Below, one piece after another: positions 9,224-16,994 of a stretch of 39,916 nt of DNA; within the stretch, counting starts at the first letter, position 1; every line of letters begins with the position of its first letter. The DNA lies in contig CADARW010000019.1 of NCBI GenBank assembly GCA_902790405.1, positions 1 to 39,916 of the forward strand, written 5' to 3'. The notes beneath the pieces are model-generated. The model was not told the origin of the DNA, did no database searches, and worked only from the letters and a program-made list of their open reading frames with translations. This DNA comes from an uncultured Bacteroidia bacterium (lineage in GTDB: Bacteria > Bacteroidota > Bacteroidia > Bacteroidales > ML635J-15). Both the position numbers and the translations under genes were made by a program.

Positions 9224-10240
9224 TTACATGAATTCGGGACATTTCCTATAGTATTGGGTTTCTAGTGGTTTTGGCTTGGAGTAAATGTATATCAGCGAAA
9301 GTTCGATACCTCCGTTTCCGCGGCTGATGCTGGTGAGTTTCGACAGGTTGATGTCGTAGTTGACGAGGAAGCGCACGTTGTAGTATTGTATTCCGGCGCA
9401 AAGTATTCCAGCGTCGCTTGTGCGGGCGAAGATGCCGAAATAAACGGCCTGCAGTCCTATGGGGTTGACGTTCATACGTCCCAGTGCGCCAATGTCGAAT
9501 TCGAGGTATTTCTGCTGTACCATGCTGTAGAACATCGGTGCTATCCAGAAATCGTCCTTGACGTTTATGTCGCCTGTGGCGTGGACAATCCATTTTGCTG
9601 GCAGTCGCGAGTCGGTGCTGCCGAGGAAGGCTTTGTGTGGCTGGTGAGGGTGAGCTACTGAGAACCCGGCTTCGGCGGTCCAGTTGTCTTTTAGTCTGAG
9701 TATCACGTTGGTACCGATGGCGCAGTCGAAGTATCCGAAAGAGGTTTTCTGCCATTGTTCGCCCGAATCGCGGTTGGGGTCGTATCCGTCGGTTACGTAC
9801 TGGTTGCCGAAGTTGAGTCGGTCGGTCTGTATTCCGTGGTGGGCGTAGCCTGCCGAGAGACCTGCGCCAGCGAGTATTTTGCCTGCCATGAACGGGTAGT
9901 AGTAGGCTGCACCGAGCATAATTTGTGTGGTTCCGAATTTGCCATCGCCGGCCACATCGCGGTTGATTACTATGCCGAGTCCCGACTGGTCGTCGTTGGT
10001 AAACAGCGACTTATGCGAATAATCGACGCTACCAGCAAAGGTGCGGTATGCCTTTGTGAACGAGTTCCACTGGTTTTTGTTGTTGAGCACGGCACGCCAG
10101 TCACCGTCGAAATGACCGCTGTTGGCTGGTGAGGTCTGCATGGGAGTGGAGTAGAACTGCGAGAAATGGATATCCTGTGCGAAGACGTTAGCCGTCGCGA
10201 AGAGGATTAAAATCGCAGATATGTAAAAATATTTACTCAT
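9224..10240 (-). CDS. PorP/SprF family T9SS outer-membrane protein
   Basis: This is an outer-membrane beta-barrel of 338 residues. Family members anchor or help secrete particular T9SS substrates and usually sit beside an OmpA-family partner, as here; that gene starts 26 bp after this stop. The signal peptide is MSKYFYISAILILFATANVFAQ. The mature N-terminus DIHFSQFYSTPMQTSPANSG is the PorP/SprF hallmark. Further family features are WRAVLNNKNQW, an SGLGIVINRDVAGDGKFG stretch, and the C-terminal GGIELSLIYIYS. Orphan PorP paralogues are common in Bacteroidetes, so this need not be the core PorP. No porK/L/M/N genes are in the window. Confidence 0.92.
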   Translation of the reverse strand: MSKYFYISAILILFATANVFAQDIHFSQFYSTPMQTSPANSGHFDGDWRAVLNNKNQWNSFTKAYRTFAGSVDYSHKSLFTNDDQSGLGIVINRDVAGDGKFGTTQIMLGAAYYYPFMAGKILAGAGLSAGYAHHGIQTDRLNFGNQYVTDGYDPNRDSGEQWQKTSFGYFDCAIGTNVILRLKDNWTAEAGFSVAHPHQPHKAFLGSTDSRLPAKWIVHATGDINVKDDFWIAPMFYSMVQQKYLEFDIGALGRMNVNPIGLQAVYFGIFARTSDAGILCAGIQYYNVRFLVNYDINLSKLTSISRGNGGIELSLIYIYSKPKPLETQYYRKCPEFM

Positions 10241-10247
10241 AAAAACA

Positions 10248-10255
10248 CAAAGGTA
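10248..10255 (-). promoter_or_regulatory. Promoter -7 element for the porP-ompA pair
   Basis: The minus strand reads TACCTTTG (TAnnTTTG), with only 7 nt between it and the ATG at 10240. The 5' leader would therefore be extremely short or absent. No clear -33 TTG was found. Confidence 0.55.
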
Positions 10256-10328
10256 ATGATTTTTTTGTTCATCGCGATGCTCGGTATTATTTTTTTACCA
10301 CGAGCCTTCAGCCCGGCGTTGCCAATAA

Positions 10329-10349
10329 TTTTTCGCCTTAGACGAAAAA
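10329..10349. other. A/T-rich hairpin in divergent spacer
   Basis: TTTTTCG and CGAAAAA form a 7-bp inverted repeat around a 7-nt loop, between the two divergent promoters. It is followed by GC-richer spacer without a gene. A role as terminator or as a remnant repeat is possible but not supported further. Confidence 0.35.
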
Positions 10350-10442
10350 AGTTTGCACGTCATCCCCATTGGTTTCGCCGTTCATACGTGTTTTGTGTGT
10401 CCCAAAAATTATCTGTGGCTTTGCTCTTATAATTTATGCTAC

Positions 10443-10464
10443 AAACAGGTAAAATTACCTGTTT
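10443..10464. promoter_or_regulatory. Perfect 22-bp palindrome, possible operator or hairpin
   Basis: AAACAGGTAA-AA-TTACCTGTTT is a perfect 10-bp inverted repeat with a 2-nt centre, about 90 bp upstream of the adhesin -7 element. Reading plus, it is followed by a short T-run, but no plus-strand gene precedes it that would need a terminator. A dimeric regulator's operator is therefore as plausible. The rest of 10256-10531 shows no gene. Confidence 0.45.
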
Positions 10465-10531
10465 TTCTTAAATTATTGTGGTTTCTTATATGCCATAAAA
10501 TTAAAAATATAATTCATTAAAATAGTGGTAA

Positions 10532-10558
10532 TTGGCGTTATTTTTTTTAGTAAATTTG
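10532..10558 (+). promoter_or_regulatory. Promoter of the large adhesin gene
   Basis: TTG at 10532 and TAAATTTG at 10551-10558 are offset by 19 nt and match the Bacteroidetes consensus. The promoter decides the gene start: an ATG at 10531-10532 lies inside the promoter and cannot be used, so the ATG at 10589 is the first in the transcript. Confidence 0.65.
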
Positions 10559-10588
10559 CAAGTTTTTGAATTTGAAAAAGGTATTTTT

Positions 10589-13500
10589 ATGAGAAATATA
10601 TTCTCTGATTTTGCCCGTTTCCGTTCGAATGACAGAAATGGGGCTTGTGTAAGAATTGACGCTTCTAAAATATATACGTATTCCTACTTGAAGTCATTTG
10701 CTATCAAGTTGATGTTGGTAGTGGGGATGGTATGTGGAATTACTATAATAACATTTGGACAAACGATAGATGAATTGACAAATAGCTTAATAGGTGTTTC
10801 TGGAACTTCTTATTCTTCATGGTCTGGTAAAACTAGTAATTCTGATGCTGTATATGCAGGAAATAGTGCAGGAGGAAATAATGCTATTCAATTAAGGTCA
10901 AGTAATAGTAATTCTGGCATTGTAACTACAACTTCAGGTGGGAGTGTGACCAAAATAAAGGTAACATGGAATAATAATACTACAAGTGGTAGAACCTTGG
11001 ATATTTATGGCAAAACCACAGCATATTCAGCGCCTACTGATTTGTATAATAGCAGTACACAGGGGACAAAGATTGGAAGTATTGTTTATGGTACATCTAC
11101 AGAACTTACTATATCGGGAAGTTATACTTATATTGGTTTGCGTTCGAATAGCGGTGCTATGTATCTTAATAGAATTGAAATCACATGGGCAACCGTAGCT
11201 CCTATATCTTACTCTATTACAGCAGAATCCAATAATACTACGCTCGGTACAGTTTCATTGTCAGGACCAACCATTACCGCATTTCCACAAGAATGTGTAG
11301 GTTATGCAAACTCTGCATATACAGTGACTAGCGGAACTGCAACGGTTTCGCAGAGCGGCAATACTTTTAACGTAACTCCCACAAGCAATTGTACGGTAAG
11401 GATTAACTTTGAGGCGATACCGACATATACGGTTTCTTTCTCTACTGGAAGTTCTGGGATTGTGGCACCTTCACCAATAACAGAAACCGCGTGTGGAGCT
11501 GGTGTGAGATTGCCATCAGTTGCACCATGCCGTGCAAAATATTCATTTGTAGGTTGGAGGGAAACGCCAATAACCTCGCCAACGGACAATACAGGTACCT
11601 GCTATCCGCCAAATTCAATATATTACCCAGCGTCCAATTGTACTCTGCATGCGGTATATATGTATGATGATGATAATATATACGATTTGATTGATGTTGA
11701 TGATATAGTTAGCGGTGGTAATTGTATCATTCACGCAGAAGATGCGTTGGAATATTCTATGAGCAACACCATTGATGGTAGTCATCATGTGTCTGCTGTT
11801 GAGATGCAAAGTACAAATAATGGTTCATGGTATATTGAAACGACAAACACAAATGTAATATGGCGCATATATGGAAATAGTACCGACGGTTATTACTTGT
11901 ATAATCCTTCTATAGATAAGTATCTGAACATAAAAACGATATCATCCAGAAGCGAGTTAGTATTTGAAGATACGCCAGAAAAATTTTCTATAACGCATCC
12001 AAGTGGATCTTCTTCTAAGGTTAACATAGTAGCTAGAAATATTGCCTCATACAATTATTTGTCCTATCATTATAGTGCTGGATATTTTAATGCGTATAGT
12101 TCATCATCAACAGATATATACATTTATTACAACTCTGCAACATATACATCTGAGCCTGAATGTAACTGTACTGATGCTACTATTTCTACCACAAATGCCA
12201 CATATAGAATAGGTTCTGGAACATTGGACCTGAACGATTATTATGCAAGCCAGAATACTGCCACTCCTACGTTTACATGTAGTCCCTCGGGAGCAACAAT
12301 TACAGATGGGCATCTGTTTTCGACAAGCACATCTGGTGAATATACTATAAGTTTGCATCAGGATGCTGATGGAACATATTGTACAACCGACGCATCGTTC
12401 ATTGTTACGGCAAATATATATCACAATGTTGAATGGATGGTCAATGGAACAGTTGTGGCAATGCAAGAATATATTCATGGCGAAGATCTTGTTGCTCCGT
12501 CTTACGACTTTACTGGATACGACTGCAACAACAAGATTTTTGTAGGATGGACAAATTCTCCAATTGATGGAGAAACAAATACTCCGCCAGCAACATTAAA
12601 TCCAAGTGGAACGGTTAATGCAAATATGACATATTATGCGGTGTTTGCAGAAGATGGAGGAGGTTCTGGAATTATATATTCGTTTGCTGGAGGAACAAAA
12701 GAACAATTAGGGGAAACTGGTGTAACTTATTCTGGATTAGGATCTAATTATGCTGAGAATAATGCTCCTTATAGGTTAAAATTTGATGATGATGGCGATT
12801 ATATAATTATCCCATGTAGTTCAAATCCTATGTCGTTAACATTCGGTGTAAAGATGATAGGTGGAGCCTCAAGTTCGACATTTACAATAAAAGCCGCAAC
12901 AGATGGTTCAAATTATGTTGATGTACAATCGTTTTCAACAAGTGGAAGCCAAAATACAATTTTGTCATTTACGACTACAAATCCTTTCCCGTCAAGTACT
13001 AGTCATATAAAGATAATATTCACAAAGGGTAGTAATGTCGGAATGGGGCCAATTAGTATATCAGGGCAAGTTCAATCTTATTCTGCCTACTCAACCTCCT
13101 GCGTCCCATGCGAAGCAGATGCTACAATTTCGTCAACAGCATTGATTGCCTCAGGCATTACAATCAGCTCGGCAACAATCAATTGCCCTGGCGGAATAAC
13201 TAATTTCGGAGGTGCTCACTGCCTTATTTCAAGCTATGGATTCGTTTATGGCACATCTGCTAATCCGACTTTGGAAAACGGAACAGAAGTAGTTGCAGGA
13301 ACAACATATACAACCACAAATACAAGTTTCAACAAGATTATCGAAGGCCTTGATCCATGTGCGACATACCATGTGCGTGCATACGCAACCAATGGTCATG
13401 GTACTGCTTACGGTCCCGATTTTACATTCACCACAGCAAACAATGCTACAATAACATCGTTGAGACCTGATTGCCTGAAAAATACAGAGGCAACCATCAA

Positions 13501-16500
13501 TATTACATATTCGTCGTGTACTGCCGCCTCGGATATTTTTGTGATAGCAATTCGTAAGGGTGCAAATGGTCCTGTATCATTAGGCACAACAAGCCCAGTT
13601 TCGATAACGGCTAACACTGTAATGGGCAGTGGTTATCAGTTTGGAGAAAGTCCAAACAATTCGTACGTCGTATATAAGTCTAATGGTTCCACGATGCCGA
13701 CTTCGCTGACAATTACAGGGTTGGAGGCTGGAACCTCATACAAGTTAAAAGCATATAGATGGCAGTCGGCAGAAGGCCGATGGACAACAGACGGAGCATC
13801 CAGGACATTGACTATGCCATCGGTTACAAATTTGCAGGCCGACAACGACGAAACATCTGAAATACTGACGTGGAATATTAGCGGAACGGTTTGTGCTGGA
13901 GGTCATTATGTCGTAATTTGCAAGGAAGGTGATAGTGATATAACATCCACTTGCGAAAACTTTACTTCAATTACCGCCAACGCAGCATTTGGTAGCGGAA
14001 CGCTGACACAAACGGGAGAATATGCAGTTTATTCCGGCTCGGCAACCACGGCATCGATAACCAATATCACTTCTGGTACAACCTACACGGCCGCGGTATT
14101 CTATGTAGATGCCGACGGCAATTGTTCTAGACCAGCACAGACAACATTTACATATAGCACAACTACAATATTAGAGCCTGGCGATTTGGCTATTGTAGCG
14201 ATTGATAATTCAATAAATTATGGTAGTAATTCTGGCGATGAGTTCAGTTTTATGATTTTCAAAAATATAACTCCAGAGACATCTATTGATATGACCGACA
14301 ATGGTTATGAAAGAAACTATGAAGGTTATTGGGGGACATCAGAAGGGGCATTCAGGATCACAAGAAAAAATTCAACATTGTCTGCCGGAAGTGTAATAAC
14401 GATAACTGAAAAAGATGGTCGAATAAATAATCCAACATTAGGAGATTATGGTAATATTGACATTTATGTGAATGGAAGTAAAGATAATGCTAATTGGGAG
14501 ATAAGTTGGCAAGGTGTTGGTTATGACCATTTTTCAGAATATGGTGGTGATACTATTCCTGCTTTTGACCTTAATAGTGCTGATCAAATATGGATTATGC
14601 AAGGCGGAGAATGGAATTATATATTAAAGAACAAAGCAGAATATACAGGAAACGTGCTTTATGGTTATACTGCGACAGGATGGAAGTCTAGTTTTGGCTA
14701 TAACGATAATAAAGGTTCTACAATCTACCCTGGTTGTGATTGCTTTGTTTCAACACTCGATTTAGAGACAGGTATTTCAAAATATAAGGGTCCATTTACC
14801 GAAGTTACAAAAAGGGAATGGATAATGAGAATCAACGATAAGAGTAACTGGGGTCGCAATAGTGAATATACAGAAAGTCGTCCACATGATGATAATAATT
14901 ATGCGACAAAAGCCCCATTTTATAGAGATAGGTCAGAAGGCCCTCAGGCAGGAGTATCGTATCCATTGCCAATTGCTCCTGGCGATTTTACCAAAGGTAA
15001 ATGGAACGGCAGGGAAAGTGACGACTGGTGTGACTGTCGTAACTGGGTTTCGTTGGTTGTTCCCGACGAAAATTACGATGTGGAAATCCCAGATGTCGGT
15101 AACAGAAATAGAGTGTCGTTGCATGAAGGTGTAACTGCAAAATGCAAGACTTTGACAGTAAAGAGTGGTGGATTCTTTAATAATACTCAGGCAAATTCTG
15201 TGCTAAAGGTTGTAGATGATATAACCATAGATGTTGGAGGATCTTTCCGTCCATCGGAAAACAAAGCATTTGAAATTATCATTGGTGGAAATATATTGAA
15301 TAACGGTGTATTCATAACCAATGAGAGTACATCACTAACACTTAATGGTGAATCGTCACAGAGTATTTCAGCTCCGAGCAGCGGTGGAAACTTTAAGCTT
15401 CGTAATCTTACAATCGCATCGCCCTCTAACGTGTTCGATGCAGATACTATTGAATTATACGGTAACCTTAGAGATAATTCCGCATCAAATCTGGGTTTCA
15501 ATCTTCCACAAGCATTGACATTCAAGGGCACCAACAGCCAGACTTCAACAAGAACTGCCATTACCGACATAACCATGAATAAGAGCTCTAATAATTTGAC
15601 TCTTTCGGGAATGCTTACTGTTGACGGTAAGGCTAAGTTCGTAAAAGGCAACATCATCGGAAATGTAACTTTCTTAGCCTCAGCAACTTCTTCAAACGCC
15701 AACATCAACAGCTACGTCGATGGTACTGTAACCAAAAAGGCTAACGCTTCGGCTTTCACCTTCCCGACAGGAAGCAACGGAGTGCTGGGTACACTTGAAG
15801 TTAGCAGTCTGGACGCCGATACCGACCTTAAGTTCAACCACGAGCCCGATGGATTCGACGCTTCCGAAATGCCAGTATGGTGGAATCAGAACAATATGTG
15901 CGGTCCAAACGAGGGCAATGCCAAGTTCGACCATGTGACCAACATGTATTTCTGGAATCTTGGAACTTCGGCAACAATTGCAGATGCAGTTTTCTCTGTT
16001 TCGGCCGACGACGACGTGCATTTCAATTCCGAAACCATCGAACACGATAATGCCGACATCGATATGGCAATCTACGACGGCTGCTGGAAAAATCTTGGTG
16101 GAACGGCTGCAACGTCAGATCCATATCATCTGATTTCGGTAAGCGATGTCGATTTGCCTGCCACACGCGCCGGCGGCGATAAGGTCGTAACCTTCGGTTC
16201 TATCGACCACAACACGCTTCTGCCAATCGAATTGACGGCGTTCTCTGCGGAGTGCAATGGAAGCTACGCAAAGATTTTGTGGACTACCGCAACCGAACGC
16301 AACAACGACTACTTCGTGCTCGAACGTTCCGACGATGCAATAAGTTTCGACGAGATTGCACGTCTGGCGGGTGCCGGAAGTTCTATCAACCCCATCGACT
16401 ATACCTATATAGATAATAACGTTCACGGTGGCGACATCTTCTATCGTCTCGTGCAGGTCGATTACGACGGTACAAGGTCGGTTTCGGAAATAATTGCTGT

Positions 16501-16780
16501 AAATTGCACCATCGATGCCGACGGCGAACCCGAAATGGCTGTATATCCTAACCCGTTTGCCAACGACCTTGCTCTCCATTTCGAAAACTTTGGAGATCGG
16601 ACGGCACTTGTCGAGGTATATGATATGCTAGGCAGAATGCTTGTTTCTCGCAAAGTTGTATGCTCACAAAACGACTACGAGTTTGTATTGCCTCTCGGCG
16701 GTTTGCCCGACGGCGCGTACAACGTAAGGGTTTGTGCAGAGGATGTTGTGATAAATAGGCAGGTGGTGAAGAATAGATAA
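10589..16780 (+). CDS. Giant multidomain T9SS-secreted adhesin-like protein
   Basis: This is a 2063-residue surface or secreted protein, probably involved in adhesion (inferred). The N-terminus is an unusually long signal sequence: about 40 residues precede the hydrophobic core KLMLVVGMVCGITIITFG. In order, and approximately, it has a beta-sandwich with GSYTYIGLRSNSGAMYLNRI (to 215), a Listeria-Bacteroides-type repeat (279-357, FVGW), a beta-trefoil-like stretch (364-516, YYLYNPSIDKYL), an Ig-like segment, a second FVGW repeat (611-688), a second sandwich (691-831), FN3-like domains (840-1190), and a lamin-tail-like segment (1194-1467). Next come a KWNGRESDDWCDCRNW block, the pre-sorting segment LPIELTAFSAECNG...WTTATERNNDYFVLERS, and a T9SS sorting domain (1981-2063, MAVYPNPFANDL). 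The 5' two-thirds is markedly AT-richer than the 3' third and the neighbouring genes. Confidence 0.85.
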   Translation: MRNIFSDFARFRSNDRNGACVRIDASKIYTYSYLKSFAIKLMLVVGMVCGITIITFGQTIDELTNSLIGVSGTSYSSWSGKTSNSDAVYAGNSAGGNNAIQLRSSNSNSGIVTTTSGGSVTKIKVTWNNNTTSGRTLDIYGKTTAYSAPTDLYNSSTQGTKIGSIVYGTSTELTISGSYTYIGLRSNSGAMYLNRIEITWATVAPISYSITAESNNTTLGTVSLSGPTITAFPQECVGYANSAYTVTSGTATVSQSGNTFNVTPTSNCTVRINFEAIPTYTVSFSTGSSGIVAPSPITETACGAGVRLPSVAPCRAKYSFVGWRETPITSPTDNTGTCYPPNSIYYPASNCTLHAVYMYDDDNIYDLIDVDDIVSGGNCIIHAEDALEYSMSNTIDGSHHVSAVEMQSTNNGSWYIETTNTNVIWRIYGNSTDGYYLYNPSIDKYLNIKTISSRSELVFEDTPEKFSITHPSGSSSKVNIVARNIASYNYLSYHYSAGYFNAYSSSSTDIYIYYNSATYTSEPECNCTDATISTTNATYRIGSGTLDLNDYYASQNTATPTFTCSPSGATITDGHLFSTSTSGEYTISLHQDADGTYCTTDASFIVTANIYHNVEWMVNGTVVAMQEYIHGEDLVAPSYDFTGYDCNNKIFVGWTNSPIDGETNTPPATLNPSGTVNANMTYYAVFAEDGGGSGIIYSFAGGTKEQLGETGVTYSGLGSNYAENNAPYRLKFDDDGDYIIIPCSSNPMSLTFGVKMIGGASSSTFTIKAATDGSNYVDVQSFSTSGSQNTILSFTTTNPFPSSTSHIKIIFTKGSNVGMGPISISGQVQSYSAYSTSCVPCEADATISSTALIASGITISSATINCPGGITNFGGAHCLISSYGFVYGTSANPTLENGTEVVAGTTYTTTNTSFNKIIEGLDPCATYHVRAYATNGHGTAYGPDFTFTTANNATITSLRPDCLKNTEATINITYSSCTAASDIFVIAIRKGANGPVSLGTTSPVSITANTVMGSGYQFGESPNNSYVVYKSNGSTMPTSLTITGLEAGTSYKLKAYRWQSAEGRWTTDGASRTLTMPSVTNLQADNDETSEILTWNISGTVCAGGHYVVICKEGDSDITSTCENFTSITANAAFGSGTLTQTGEYAVYSGSATTASITNITSGTTYTAAVFYVDADGNCSRPAQTTFTYSTTTILEPGDLAIVAIDNSINYGSNSGDEFSFMIFKNITPETSIDMTDNGYERNYEGYWGTSEGAFRITRKNSTLSAGSVITITEKDGRINNPTLGDYGNIDIYVNGSKDNANWEISWQGVGYDHFSEYGGDTIPAFDLNSADQIWIMQGGEWNYILKNKAEYTGNVLYGYTATGWKSSFGYNDNKGSTIYPGCDCFVSTLDLETGISKYKGPFTEVTKREWIMRINDKSNWGRNSEYTESRPHDDNNYATKAPFYRDRSEGPQAGVSYPLPIAPGDFTKGKWNGRESDDWCDCRNWVSLVVPDENYDVEIPDVGNRNRVSLHEGVTAKCKTLTVKSGGFFNNTQANSVLKVVDDITIDVGGSFRPSENKAFEIIIGGNILNNGVFITNESTSLTLNGESSQSISAPSSGGNFKLRNLTIASPSNVFDADTIELYGNLRDNSASNLGFNLPQALTFKGTNSQTSTRTAITDITMNKSSNNLTLSGMLTVDGKAKFVKGNIIGNVTFLASATSSNANINSYVDGTVTKKANASAFTFPTGSNGVLGTLEVSSLDADTDLKFNHEPDGFDASEMPVWWNQNNMCGPNEGNAKFDHVTNMYFWNLGTSATIADAVFSVSADDDVHFNSETIEHDNADIDMAIYDGCWKNLGGTAATSDPYHLISVSDVDLPATRAGGDKVVTFGSIDHNTLLPIELTAFSAECNGSYAKILWTTATERNNDYFVLERSDDAISFDEIARLAGAGSSINPIDYTYIDNNVHGGDIFYRLVQVDYDGTRSVSEIIAVNCTIDADGEPEMAVYPNPFANDLALHFENFGDRTALVEVYDMLGRMLVSRKVVCSQNDYEFVLPLGGLPDGAYNVRVCAEDVVINRQVVKNR

Positions 16781-16782
16781 AG

Positions 16783-16826
16783 CGCCGCAGGCATAGAACT
16801 GCGCAGCCCTCAAGAAGTTAAACCTT
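16783..16826. repeat. Dispersed intergenic repeat words after the adhesin gene
   Basis: CGCCGCAGGCA at 16783-16793 recurs at 28228-28238. CCTCAAGAAGTTAAACCTT at 16808-16826 recurs with two single-base indels at 36450-36468. Both other copies are also intergenic, so these are shared non-coding elements and not coding remnants. Confidence 0.6.
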
Positions 16827-16852
16827 AAACCTTGAACGTTGAACCCAGAAAC

Positions 16853-16905
16853 AAAAAAGCGGAATCAGATGCTGAAACAAGTCCAGCATGACCTTCCGCT
16901 TTTTT
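16853..16905. terminator. Bidirectional terminator with nested hairpin
   Basis: The outer stem is AAAAAAGCGGAA / TTCCGCTTTTTT (12 bp, perfect), with a T-run on both strands. The loop holds a second stem, ATGCTG / CAGCAT, around AAACAAGTC. It lies between the convergent adhesin and 5'-nucleotidase genes and can terminate both. Confidence 0.85.
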
Positions 16906-16907
16906 AG

Positions 16908-16975
16908 AAACGTGCAACATTCAAACGGCTTTAGCCACTGAAACGGCGTAGCCATTCAAACGTGCAGAGCACATA
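16908..16975. repeat. Four tandem AAACG mini-hairpin units
   Basis: Units starting with AAACG begin at 16908, 16923, 16941 and 16958 and are 15-18 bp long. Three hold a tiny stem: GGCTTTAGCC, GGCGTAGCC and GTGCAGAGCAC. The last unit (AAACGTGCAGAGCACATA) is repeated with one base change at 28206. No gene is present. Confidence 0.6.
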
Positions 16976-16994
16976 TAAATTGATATGCCCTTTG

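Noticed and set aside
10532-10588. Earlier ATG for the adhesin gene
   Set aside because: It lies within the promoter (-33 to -7), so it would not be transcribed.
16908-16975. CRISPR-like short array
   Set aside because: Units of 15-18 bp are adjacent, variable and self-complementary, with no spacer structure.
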